Shown here piece after piece: positions 53,189 to 64,000 of a DNA stretch of 64,000 bases. A program made the translations under genes and the position numbers. Every line of letters starts with the position of its first letter. The first letter of the stretch is position 1. The stretch spans positions 21,896,104 to 21,960,103 of the forward strand of contig CM033402.1 of the NCBI GenBank assembly GCA_019426215.1, written 5' to 3'. This DNA comes from Buddleja alternifolia (Eukaryota; Streptophyta; Magnoliopsida; Lamiales; Scrophulariaceae). Under the pieces are notes generated by a model. That model ran no database searches, was not told the origin of the DNA, and worked only from the letters and a program-made list of their open reading frames with translations.

Positions 53189-54869
53189 ATTGGTCCCAAG
53201 TGGCATACGAAAGGGTCTAGAAGGGGAGGGGGTTGAATAAACCCTGAAGTCTTTTTCGACTTCAAAAAGTTTCGTACTAAAAGATTTTTGGACGCTTGAA
53301 AAGATAGACGCTTGAAGTGTCTAACGCTTGACTTAAGCATTCACTTAAAAATATTGGCGCTTTGGCGAAGCGTCTGATGAAGACTGTTTTTAGGAAGTTA
53401 ACTCAGACTTCAAGATCTGAATACTTTGACCAAGTAGGTTAAGCGTTCAGTTCTTTAATCAGTGTTAGCACAGCGGAATGATTTTTGGAGTCTTCTCTTT
53501 GAAGGCTTTAGCGTCACAAGAGGTTTCTTAGTTGCTTAGCTTTTGATTGTGTTTTACTTAATCAATTTATGCAATGATATGATAGATAAAAGAATTGACT
53601 GAAAAGTAAATGACACAACATTTGTAAGGTTCGTTGGGTGGTGTAATCCCAACTACGTCCTTCTTCTCCTCGAACACTTGGAGGCAATCCACTAAAATGA
53701 TTCTCAAAGAATCACACAGAATCTTCAACAAATTAGGGAGAGATGACTGTCGATGACTTGAGCTCCTTGATCACACAGATTTCTGCTCCAAATCACTTCA
53801 ATCCCCTTGCTTCTTTCACCCAGAAATAATGCAAGTATCCAACTTCGACTTCACACAGATCGCGAGGTTTGGATAGAGGTTTTTCTAAAAAGGTTTGTTT
53901 GATTTTGATGAAGTTCAAACAACTAGAATATCTCAGTAGTAGATTAGTTTCTTCAAAAAGAATGTTTGAGATATTGGGTTGACTGTCTCAGGATTTGATG
54001 AAAAGCAAAGAGAATATTTTCTTGGGTATTCTGGCTTTTCTGAGAGTTTAAGGAATGAGACTTCAATGCAACAGCAATTTTGCTTGATAATTGTTCTCTA
54101 TTTGGTTTGTTGTTGAAGTTCTATTTATAGGCATTCTTGGAAAAAGTGTCTGTTTGACACATGCAAGGGCGCGTGTCTCTCACTTCCGCGAGTGAACAAC
54201 TTTTGTCCTTTTTCCTGAAAATCTGTTGCACAAAAGTTGGTGCTGCAGTCTTTGAATTGTTGACAGTCCAATAGGGTGGCTTCTCCGTACGTCTGAAAGT
54301 GCTTATCACATTTAATGCTCTTATCAGCATTTAACGCATTTGAATTAAATGCCCGTTGGCATTTAATGCACTGAGAATATTTGCATTAAACTCCTTTCGA
54401 TCTGACGCTTCAGGAGAATGTTTGTCATTTGATAGACGCTTCATTCAAGAACTGAAAGTTCCATTTAATCTGGAGGAATAGTTAATGTTTAGACGCTTGG
54501 AAAAGTCTTCAGACTTTATTTAGAAGTGTAGACGCTTGAGACTTCAGTCTTTGTTACTTGACACCTCACTCAGAACATGTCAGGCGCTTAGAGTGAACTT
54601 CTTCAAACTTCATTCATAATTGATTTCTTGGACGCTTGGAGTCTTCAGATTTTGCAGTCTTGATAAGCTCACTCAGAAAGTATCAAACGCTTAATCTAAC
54701 AGACTTCTTGATCTAAGAATGTCAAAAGTAAAAGATAAAATAAAGCCTATACATTTCTAATGTTCAAATGCTTATACAAGTATCTATTAAATTTAAGCGT
54801 ACATAACTTTGGGGTCTAACAAGATTCCTAATTGTCATCATTAAAACATCTAACATGAAATTTCTAACA
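53189..54869 (-). repeat. 5' LTR of the SIRE-like element
   Basis: 1681 bp; minus TATA box CCTATAAATAGAAC at 54118-54131. Dense in CGCTT/AAGCG words. Short ORFs across it (for example 54121-54330) recur in the other LTR copies because of shared sequence and are not genes. Confidence 0.9.
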
Positions 54870-55330
54870 CTCAAACATGTATCAACTGTTTAATTTTAGT
54901 CTTCCCCCTTTTCCTATACATGAATAAAACCAAAGGACAAATAGATGTACCAATGTATCTTACTAAATTAATTCATGTACTTAATTAAATACTTACACTT
55001 CTAGAAACGAATTTAGTTTATTTCTATTTTCAACACACCATCTTAAATTTGGTTCATTACTCCAAGTAGCATCTGCAGCTTTTGAAAAATCTCGAAATTC
55101 AAGGGCTAGGTAAAAATGTCCGCAATTTGATCTTGCGACTTCACAACTCAAGCTCTACTTGTTTTATGACATGTATTCTCTAATAAAATGATATCTTGTA
55201 TCAATATGGTTGCTTCTTTCATGGAACATGGGATTCATTGCCAATGCAAGTGCAGACTTATTATCGACATAAATCTTCATTGATTATTCTTGTGGTTGAT
55301 GAAGTTCTTTCAACAAACTCCGTAGCCAAA

Positions 55331-56515
55331 TCATTTGATATACATAAGAAGTTGTTGCCACATACTTGGCTTCACAAGTGGACGACATCGCAATTGGTTG
55401 CTTTTTAGAATTTCATGTAACAGCAGAATCTCCCATAAAGATATCAAACCCAGTAGTGCTCTTTTGATCATCAATATCACTAGCCCATCACTATCACAAT
55501 AGCCAACAAGATTGAAGTCTTGGGTAGATGAATATAAAATTCCATAATTAATTGTGCCTATAACGTACCGAAGTATTCTTTTCACCACCTTCAAATGAGA
55601 TGTAGTAGGTTCTTACATATAGCAACTAACAAGTCCAACACTAAAAAGAATATCCGAACTTATACAAGTTAAGTACCTCAAGTTCCCAACGAGACTCTTG
55701 AAAAATGTGGGGTTGATCCTTTCTCCATCTTCATTTTCACTCAACTTGACTCCACATTCGACGGGGGTACTTACCGGCTTGCAATTCTCCATCTCAAATT
55801 TCTTAAGAAATGTTTTGGCATATTCTCCTTGAGAAACAAAAATGCCTTCATCTCCTTGCTTCATTTCAATGCTAAGATAATAGGACATTAGACCAATGTC
55901 CGTCATGTCAAACTCTTTTGTCATAGCTCGCTTGAATTCTTCAAACATCTCTGGGTTATTCCCCTATCAAAATCAAATCATCCACGTACGAATAAACTAA
56001 TAATATATCATTATTTTTGTTCACTTTTACGAAAAGTACATGTTCATGTGGACATTTTGAAAATCCATTTTCTTGGAAATAGTTGTCAATTCTATTATTC
56101 CATGCACGCGGCACTTGCTTCAAACCATAAAGCACCTTTTTCAATTTCAAGGCTTTTCCTTCTTGATCTTCAACCTCATAGCCTAATGGTTGATCAATAT
56201 AAATTTTCTTTTCCAAATATCCATTCAAGAAGACCAACTTCACATCCATTCGATGGATATTCCATTGATTTTGAGATGCCAAGAAAATAATCAATCCAAT
56301 TGTTTCTAAGCAAGCAACGGGTGCAATACCTCACTATAGTCAACTTCAGGCGTCTGCTTGTACCCTTTACCCACCAATCTCGCTTTGTACGTCTCAACTT
56401 CGCCTTTATAATTTTTTTTTATCTTATACACCCATTTTACTTCAATGGTAGATTTGCCTTTACCTAATGTTGTCAACTCCCAAGTATCATTCTTTCTATC
56501 GATTTGATTTCTTCA
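55331..56515 (-). pseudogene. pol: Reverse transcriptase and RNase H of the old Copia element
   Basis: Pieces in several frames: WVYKIKKNYKGEVETYKARLV near 56400, MDVKLVFLNGYLEKKIYIDQ at 56250, ALKLKKVLYGLKQVPRAW near 56125, the active site SYVDDLILIGE near 55960, EFDMTDIGLMSYYLSIEM at 55900, then RNase H remnants VGYCDSDG and STSG-like sequence with frameshifts (55331-55594). Each open piece is under 115 codons. It can be recognised as Copia RT-RNase H, but at least four frameshifts or stops make it inactive. Confidence 0.8.
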
Positions 56516-56529
56516 TCTATAATGTCTCT

Positions 56530-57917
56530 CTATTTCTTATCCTGAGTGGCATCTTCAAACCCTACAGATTCACAATCTGCGAAAAGACAAAAATGAGTGA
56601 AATCACTTATATTTTGAGGTACCTCTTCAGTTGCAACATATAATTCACGAACACTTCTTGTTCTTTGAGGCAAGAAACTTGACTCTCCAAGTGGTGAATT
56701 TTGTAGAGCTGGTGTTGTAGGTGGAGTAGTGGGTTGAACCATCTCTTCATCTTCATCAAACAACAGATTGAAATTGTACTCGTCTTTTGAAACATTTCAA
56801 TCCCATGAGCTTGTTTCATCAAACTCAACATCTCTACTAATGACAATCTTCCCATTGCTTGGATTATACAATTTATGTCCTTTAATATTTTGATCATATC
56901 CAATAAAGACGTACCTTTCACTTTTATTGTTGAGTTTGGTCCTTTTCTCACCTGCCACATGTGCGTAGGAAATGCTTCCAAAGACCTGCAAGTGACTAAC
57001 ACTTGGCTTGAACCCATTCCAAGCTTCTTGAGGTGTTTTTCTATCGACAATTTTGGTGTGTCTCCGGTTGGTCAAATAGACTGCACATGCAACCGTTTCT
57101 GCCAAAATTCTTTCAGCATATTCTTGCTCTTCAATATACTCCTCGCCATGTTGAGAGTGGTCCAATTCTTTCTCTCATCTTCACCATTTTGTTGTGGCGA
57201 TCTTGGTACTATCATGGGACGACGAATGCCATTCTTCTCACAAAATTTCTTGAATTTATTTGATGTGAATTCTCCACCTTTGTTGGATTGAAGAGCTTTA
57301 ATTTGGTAGCCACTTTGTTTTTCCACCGTAATCTTGAACTTCTTAAAAATTTCAAACACCTCTGAGTTTTCTTTCAAAAATTACACCAATGTTTTTTTAG
57401 AATAATTATGAATAAAGAGTAAGAAATAATTATTCTATATTAAGCAATGATGGTTTGATAGGTCCACGAACATCCGAGTGTATCAACTCCAAAGAGAATT
57501 GGGCTCTTGACAATGATTCGAATGGTCAAAGTTCGGCAATCCTCTCACCATGCCCTTTTTCTTCATCATTTTGAGACCATCCAAATTCAAGTGCCACAAT
57601 CTCATGTGTCAAAGCCAATATGAATCTTTGACACAAGCTTGTAAACACCTCGGAACATCACTTTGAATGTTAAGCATAAACATTCTATTCCTTGTCATTG
57701 GGACCTTTGCCAACAAGCGTCCATTTTCATCTTTCATAATCAAACTTTTGTTTTCCAAATGAATATCATAATTTTCTCAAAAGTTGTCCAAAACTCAAGA
57801 TGTTGCTTTCATTTCCGGCATGTAGAAGACATTTGAAATGAATTGATGACTTCCATCTTTCAAACGAGTCAGAATTGTACCTTTCCCTTTGACTTGCACT
57901 TGAGATGAATTGTACTA
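56530..57917 (-). pseudogene. pol: Protease remnant, integrase and linker of the old Copia element
   Basis: Integrase core in two overlapping frames: ALQSNKGGEFTSNKFKKFCE, where the second catalytic aspartate is replaced by asparagine, and SPQQNGEDERKN with the glutamate, then a frameshift into LTNRRHTKIVDRKTPQEAWNG.. (56797-57165), ending in the DVEFDE motif. The 77-codon piece 56530-56763 is the acidic, Pro-rich linker before RT. 57378-57917 contains heavily broken protease and GAG-pre-integrase sequence. Confidence 0.75.
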
Positions 57918-58144
57918 TTGGCTCTTCTCTTCATGCTCAGAACTTTTGCATGCTATGAGCATAGTGGGATTTCCTTCTTCGTGATTGCTCTCTGCAAAGT
58001 TGTTTTTTTCTTCCACATTGCTTTTGCATTCCCAGGTAAAATGGCCAAAGTTATTTGTCGTACTTTCTCGAATTTTGCTTCCAATTTATTTATCGATCTT
58101 GTCCACGGCCTCTTCCTTCATTGAAATTTTAGCTTTTCTCTTTT

Positions 58145-58821
58145 TTATTTGACCTCATCCACACCCTCGACCTCTTTGCAATGTGCTACGCCTTTCTCCT
58201 TCTCCTTCAAAGAAAGCTTTGCTTGTAAAGCTTGTTCCACTGATTCTTGTTCCAGCTTCTTAAGCCACTCATCATGGGCTTCTAAGGATCCGGTGTACTC
58301 ATGAATGGTCATGGTGTTCAAATCCTTGGACTCTTCTATGGCAACGACGACATAATTAAATTTTGAATCTAATGATCGTAGTATTTTTTCCATGACTCGA
58401 TCATCCTTCATGTCATCTCCGTATCTCCTTCGCTTTGATTGACAATAGTCAAAACTCTTGGAATATGATTTGAGATTGATTCGGATTCCTTCATTTGCAC
58501 CGACTGAAATTTTCCTCTTAATGTTTGTAGATGAAGTTTCTTCACTTTATCAACTCTTTTAAAAGAGTCTTGACTTTTCCAAGCTTACTTGGAGCTGGTT
58601 TCATTAGCAACTTTCTCAAACATCTTGTCATCCATACTTTGATGGATGAGTGTAAGGGACTTTTGATCATTCTTCAAAGAAGCAACATCTCCCGCTTCAA
58701 GCCCATATTCGACGGGCTTCTATACATCATAGGCTCCAAGCAACGCCTTCATGCGAATTCACCGATTCTCATAATTTTCTTTGGTAAGTCGTGGAACTTG
58801 AAATGGAGTTCCGTTCGACAT
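58145..58821 (-). pseudogene. gag: gag of the old Copia element
   Basis: The start ATG is at 58821 (MSNGTPFQVPRLTKENYEN), 41 nt downstream of the primer site. One frame with three in-frame stops can be followed through KALLGAYDV, LKNDQKSLTLIHQSMDD and [13 protein letters not shown]. After a further change the 88-codon ORF at 58145-58411 continues with [26 protein letters not shown] and [12 protein letters not shown], the UBN2-type end of Copia Gag. The zinc knuckle expected downstream of it is degraded. Confidence 0.75.
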
Positions 58822-58861
58822 CTTATCTCCAAGCTCAATTGAATCCAAATATAAATGGCTC

Positions 58862-58873
58862 TGATACCAGTTT
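58862..58873 (-). promoter_or_regulatory. tRNA-Met primer binding site of the old Copia element
   Basis: The minus strand reads AACTGGTATCAGAGCC across about 58855-58870, adjoining the LTR at 58873. Confidence 0.85.
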
Positions 58874-59201
58874 GTTGGAAATTGGAGAGCAATATTACAC
58901 TGAACTCTCAAACTCACTTAGAAGAGGAGTGGAGGAAAAAAGTTACTCTATTTCACTTTGTTCTTTATTTGTTAAACTTATTTCAACTTGATTACAAAAT
59001 GACTACAACTTAAGCCTATTTATAAGCAAACTCAAACGTGTATCTAGCCCCATACATGTATAACGTATTTTATTCTAATCTTCCCCTTTTTCCTATATAT
59101 GAATAAAACCAAAAGACAAATACATGTACCAATGTATCTACTCAATTAATTCATGTACTTAAACTTCTAGAAATGAATCCAATTTATTTATATTTTCAAC
59201 A
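58873..59201 (-). repeat. 5' LTR of the old Copia element
   Basis: 329 bp, starts TGTTGAAAATA and ends TTTCCAACA on the minus strand. A TATA-like box lies at 59018-59030. It supplies the empty site for both insertions in the 3' LTR. Confidence 0.88.
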
Positions 59202-59206
59202 CATAT

Positions 59207-61327
59207 AATATAATATAAATGTGAAAAATTTCTTCCAATAACTTATTGGAAATCTTGATTGAGTAAATTGTGTTTTAACAATATTTTATTAGAAATTTAA
59301 ATGAGTTTCATGTGTTGAAAGCAGAAGGAATTTAGCTTAAATTAATCTAAGTTTTGAGTAAATAAATTTTCTGCATTTATTTACTCAAATCCAATTCCAG
59401 GTGAATAAGAAACTTTTTAACAATGTGTGTCATGATCATTTAAAACGTGGTTTACAATTGAAATCAACGGATTGATATGAATATACGCAAAAAAAAAAGA
59501 TCAGAATCATATGATCGATGTTAGCGATCGTATGGGAAATGATTCATTTAGTCTATGGACGAAAGTGTTCAAATCGACAATTTGAGGGGCCAATTTGAAA
59601 GGACCTAATTTATCACGATTCCAAGTTTTGAGGTCTATTTGCAAGTTCTGATAATATGGGTCTGAATTGCACAACAAGAAGGTGCAACAGCCCTCGCTGG
59701 ATTAGTGCCCTACTAAAGCGTGCTATATTGGCTAATGAGCGGGTGAATGGTGCACCCACCCACACCCAATCGTCGCTCATGCTGGGGAGCTATTCACCTA
59801 ACAAGGAAACTGTTGGAGCTAATTTGATCATTTTGAAAAGCTTTTTTCAGGGGTCTTTTCGCTCAAAAGCCACAACTTTTGGGCTCTTCTATAGATGTTT
59901 AAAAATTGCATCTTTTGGCTCAAAATCCTTTCTTTTCTATAAATAGACTCCCCCCATTTTGGAATTAAACATGCCAAAATAATATTCTCTTCTCTCTTTT
60001 TCTCTTAAATACTATTTTGAGAATTTTGAGAATTCTTTATGTGACTTCCATCTTTTTCCCGTCTGAAGTTTAGGGTTATGTGTCGGTCAAAATTCTAATA
60101 ATCCAAAAACTACGACTATGTTGGAATACTAATGATCTAGTCTTCTAAGCAGGTACCCCACTCCCTCTTATAAGACAATGCTTCGGCTAGAGTTTTTTAA
60201 CGATCATTCAGTTTACGCAACATCATAAGAAATACTAGGCTTTAAGCCATTGATGGATCGTTCAATCCGAAACAAACAAAGAGTCCTTGCCAGGTCGTTC
60301 AATCTCATACTCACCCAAGTCTAGATATTTGTGTGTGCACTGACCCCAAGGTCATTGCCCATGGAACAAGGCACTCTACCATGAGAATGATGCATATAAA
60401 CAAGTCTTCGCGAGACTGCGATCTCCCATATCTCGTAGTCTCTATAACTTAGAATAGGGTTTTAGGATTATGGTACTCGAGAGTGTTCCACAGTCGCCAT
60501 TCTCCATGTGATGACCACTCCCCTAAACATAAGTAATCCATGAGATCTTTATCTAAATTAATTATAGAATACGCGATAAAGATGGGGTTGCAAATGATTA
60601 ATTCAATATGATATCAAAGACAAGACTGTTATAGTGTTTTTGATCTAATGGTCAAGCTAATAGATGGCTCACCGAGCACCCAACACTATCATAATTTATA
60701 TTAATCTTTGATTATGTAATCTTAATTTGTTAATGGGTAAATGTACATACAACTTATACTTTAAAACATATACCAAATGATCATGTTATAGATTGTTTGG
60801 ATATCTGATCTTGAAAGTTGACATTTTGTTAATTATTAGTACACTTGCATTATGGAATAGATATACTATCATGTTATAGGTTGTTGAAAAGTTGTACCAC
60901 AAAATTGATATTTCGTTAACTATATTTGATTTTTTGACTTCGTAATATTTGCAAAAAGTTGCACCAATAAAATAATTTTATTTCTAATGATCATTTTTCA
61001 ATAGGTTGTATGTTTTATAGTGTCTATTATATTTTCAATATATGATATACTAACTTAGTCATTTCATTAAAGATATCTTCATGATTATGTAGAGAAAGGA
61101 TTAAACCAAATAATTTTGTCAGCTTACTTTATAAAAAGTTTTAAACTATAATTATAGAAAATAAAGTTTTGATTTCACTTAATCGAGTTACATATGTCAA
61201 AAACTAGTGAAATTCTACATAGTGATATACTTTTTATATTTTCAATTTGATATATATGGAAAAAATGAATTTTCAATTGATAATCGAGTATATTGTAATA
61301 GATATCGGTTAATTGGATGTTTTTATA
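59207..61327. other. Unassigned DNA with an LTR- or promoter-like segment
   Basis: No coding region is supported. At 59935-59950 CTATAAATAGACTCCCCCC is a good plus-strand TATA box, and the following 700 bp are less AT-rich than the flanks, ending near CACCCAACA at 60684. This could be a solo LTR, but I found no matching target duplication. Confidence 0.4.
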
Positions 61328-61332
61328 AATTG

Positions 61333-62169
61333 TGTAAGACAATATAATACCTTTTCATATCCTTCTAGTATTTATGTTAATTTCGTTTTTTTTTATGTTT
61401 CCTTATATTTATCTTTTCCTTGTTCATAGCTATGGTTTCTTATTTACCAAATACATGTATCTCTATAAATATGTTACTCAGTAATACAAGTTCCCTACGG
61501 GGCTTTCTCTAATCTAACATGGTATCAGAGTCATGGCTTCGAGCCATGGTCTCTCGATCTCTCGATTTCGCCTCCATCCTCAAGTCGTCGTCATCGTCTC
61601 CGTCCCCGTCCGGCGCCCCTTATATAGTTTAATTTTCCTTTATCTAATTTTTTTTTCTTTCTTTCTCCTATGGCCGCCGCCGCGCTCTCTCTCTTAGTCA
61701 CCGCCGCGACCAACTTCTTCTCCGTTATCTTGTTTTCTCATCTTTTTGTTTTTCTATGGCCACCGCCGTCGCCTTCTCTCTTTGGTCGCGGGCCGCCACG
61801 CTTAGCCGCCGTTTTTTTATTTGTCGTCGCTCACCCTTGGAAAATGAGGACTTGGAACCACCGCTGCCTCTTAAGGCCGCCGCCACCTTTTATATTTGTC
61901 GTCATCTTCTTCTCAAATTCTCTATGACCGGATTTCCGATCCAGTCTCAACGTTCAAGACTCTCACGTTTCCACTGCGGGGAGTGTTAGACAATATTATA
62001 TCTTTCCATATCCTTCTAGTATTTATGTTAATTTAGGTTTCTTTATGTTTCCTTGTATTTCTATTTTCCTTGTTCATAGTTAGAGTTTCTTGTTTACCAA
62101 GTACATGTATCTCTATAAATATGTTACTCAGTAATACAAGTTCCCTACGGGGTTTTCTCTAATCTAACA
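61333..62169 (+). mobile_element. TRIM (terminal-repeat retrotransposon in miniature)
   Basis: 837 bp. LTRs of 187 bp (61333-61519) and 186 bp (61984-62169), roughly 89 percent identical. The primer site TGGTATCAGAGTCATGG starts directly after the 5' LTR, and a purine tract GCGGGGAG ends directly before the 3' LTR. Flanked by AATTG (61328-61332 and 62170-62174). The 464-bp interior is GC-rich and Pro/Ala/Ser-biased, with no gag or pol motif; its ORFs (61670-61927, 61756-61989) are not supported as genes. Confidence 0.92.
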
Positions 62170-62174
62170 AATTG

Positions 62175-64000
62175 AATTTTAATAATGTTTTCAAAAATAA
62201 AAATGATCTAAATCAAATAGCCTTCAATTATATTTTAAATGTGATAATTATGACTAGAGACTATTAAAACTATTTCATAAAGATGATTAATGGGTCGTTA
62301 AAATGCAAATAAACGTAAACTAACATGCTTATTTTAGTTAAGAAATGATAGCTTCTATTATGTTTTTTTCACTAAGTTGAAAACTTTATATTTATTGAGC
62401 ATATAACTTAAATTTTTATTGATTGATGTTTCTCCATTTATTGTATTCAAATATTTTAAATATTCATTTGATCAATTATAATCTAGCATTGGTTTCAGAA
62501 AAACTATATATATATATATATTATCAAATTCATTTATTAAAATAAATCATCAGTGTTAATAGACAAATATTTATTTGATATATGACTTGCGTCTATTTAG
62601 AAAAAAAATGTTAGGAATAGAATCCATAATACAATGACATCAAGAACGACATTTAAAAAAATAAATAAATTCTCAATTATAGTATTATCATTCTTTAGTG
62701 GATATTAGCTTTTACATGCAACACAAATATTTTTCACTTCTCTTATATTTTTAATACTAATATAAACCGTATAATAAAAAAGATACATTTAATAGTAGTG
62801 AATCGAACAAAGGAGAAAGTATGAATTATGTCACTTATTGTGATTCCGCGTGTGTAACTGAGATTCAAGAAGGACATACATCAGATGATTTTAAGAACAA
62901 TAATTTAATTAAATACGGAGACCAGATAAAGAAGAAATAAGAAGACTTTATAAAAATCTAATTTTGAGCCATAATGATAAGACATTTACAAGTACATTCA
63001 GAAGTCAATGAGAGGAAAAAGAAGAGAGTTATTCATCCATAAAATAAACAAGAGAATAATCAAATGAAATATGAATTTATTTATTTGGATTTTATATAGG
63101 CTCCACTTCTCCATAAACTAAGTCTTCTATGTGTTGATTCAGTATTTCATGTTAATCAATATTTAATTTTTCAAATAATTATAGTTTATTGAATAATAAT
63201 TCACTTAGTTAAATTACTATTTTGTATATATAACATTTCTAAATTGATCATTATTTATATACATAGATTATTTAACAAATATATATAACTTATTTACAAT
63301 GCACGTGTTATTTACTAGTTTTAATAAATTGTAATCAATATGGCAGCCCTAAATCTAGTTTTTGTAGTGTTTAGGCACATCATCCGGATTAATAAAGAAT
63401 TAAAGTTGGAAACTGTTGAGCCGATCGAACATACAATTTTTAAATGGCGATAGCAATCATCTCTAAGAGCCACCTAAGCGCACTTCAACAAGTGGCAACG
63501 TACGGGAGAAAGAGAAATATCTCTATACTAATAAGAAATCCACTGCGAATAAAGACGCATTCAACCTTTTATGTTCTCTCAATGGCCAATTAGGATATTC
63601 ATTAGATTATCAATTGTGGAGCCCTTATAGTTGTGATTGCAATATATAAATCAAATAAAACTGTTTCTTTCTAAACAATGGTGGTAGACAAAATAGAGTG
63701 CTGAAGTCGGCTCAATTGTTATCAAATTCCAAAGCCTTGGCCTACATATGAAATACTTACCAAATAATACAAACTAAAGCTTGGAAAAGTTCAAGGGACA
63801 ACAGAATTAATGGCATGATAGGCATATCGAATCTCTAATATATACAAACTTGTTTTTCATCTCTTTGTTCACTTACTCTCAAGTGTATAAATTTCACTAC
63901 ATTTATATATCTGAGGAAAAAATTTATACAAATAACATGGATATAAACAATGAAATAGAAGATAAAATATTATGAGTTTTTTTTCTTCAAAATATCACTC
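62175..64000. other. AT-rich intergenic DNA, no gene seen
   Basis: No ORF of 60 or more codons and no element boundary with a target duplication. A possible Helitron 3' end (TGCACGTGTTATTTACTAG before T) lies at 63300-63318, but no matching 5' end was found. Confidence 0.5.

Larger units (their letters stand above)
38281..54869 (-). mobile_element. SIRE/Maximus-like Copia element with an extra 3' ORF region
   Basis: Duplicated target CTCAA at 38276-38280 and 54870-54874. LTRs of 1683 and 1681 bp, tRNA-Met primer site, polypurine tract, gag and pol, then about 5 kb of further coding sequence between pol and the 3' LTR. That gene order (gag, pol, extra ORF) is known for the SIRE/Maximus lineage. 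It carries a CACTA element in pol and an Athila-like LTR fragment in the extra ORF. Without these it would be about 14.2 kb. Confidence 0.88.
37771..59201 (-). mobile_element. Old Copia element hosting nested insertions
   Basis: Outer 5-bp duplication CATAT at 37766-37770 and 59202-59206. Its 3' LTR is in pieces (37771-37840, 38180-38280 and 54870-55035) because a hAT MITE and a 16.6-kb Copia element inserted into it. The internal region is 55036-58872 and the 5' LTR 58873-59201. Removing the insertions and duplicated sites leaves LTRs of about 330 bp. All genes are on the minus strand and carry many stops. Confidence 0.88.

Noticed and set aside
61670..61989. Two overlapping Ala/Ser/Pro-rich ORFs
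   Set aside because: They lie inside the TRIM; composition explains their openness, and there is no domain.
63300..63318. Helitron 3' end
   Set aside because: CTAG before T and a weak hairpin are there, but no 5' end or homologous copy is in the window; noted only as possible.

Overview
This window looks like a transposon-dense, AT-rich intergenic stretch of a flowering-plant nuclear genome. The evidence is plant-type LTR retrotransposons (tRNA-Met primer sites on Copia elements, tRNA-Asp-type and GGCGCCGTCTGTGGGAA-type primer sites on Gypsy elements), CACTA, hAT and Mutator-like miniature elements, Helitron ends, a TRIM, and one small plant-specific gene. A eudicot is most likely, perhaps an asterid; that refinement is a guess from the character of the retroelement proteins.

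Layout. 1-2922: 3' end and 3' LTR of an Athila-like Gypsy element (+). 2923-6375: remnant of a SIRE/Maximus-like Copia (-), its LTR split by a solo LTR at 3310-4963. 6376-13912: AT-rich DNA with a Mutator-like MITE, an LTR fragment, a hAT-like element and two Helitron 5' ends. 13913-25819: rearranged tandem of a Tat-like Gypsy element (-) with three LTRs or LTR parts, a decayed gag-protease, no reverse transcriptase, a 57-bp minisatellite and an inserted SIRE-like solo LTR. 26604-26948: the only convincing host gene (-), intact, 114 codons, with TATA box and GA-repeat leader. 27451-31226: a solo LTR, a CACTG MITE and a Tat-like solo LTR invaded by an Athila-like LTR. 31757-37371: a very young Copia insertion (LTRs differ at one of 279 positions) with badly broken genes. 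37771-59201: a nest. An old Copia (55036-58872 internal part, -) carries in its 3' LTR a hAT MITE and a 16.6-kb SIRE/Maximus-like Copia (38281-54869, -). The latter in turn carries a CACTA element (48887-50449) inside pol and an Athila-like LTR fragment inside its extra 3' ORF. 59202-64000: AT-rich DNA with a well-formed TRIM at 61333-62169.

The most unusual item is the long ORF region downstream of pol in the SIRE-like element (40187-45191, in pieces). It sits where the so-called envelope-like ORF of this lineage lies. What I can read carries several nuclear-localisation-like basic clusters, one starting exactly like the nucleoplasmin signal, and I saw no membrane segment. Nearly every insertion has a visible target-site duplication, so the order of events can be read from the sequence. 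All boundaries were placed by eye; percentages are approximate unless a count is given.
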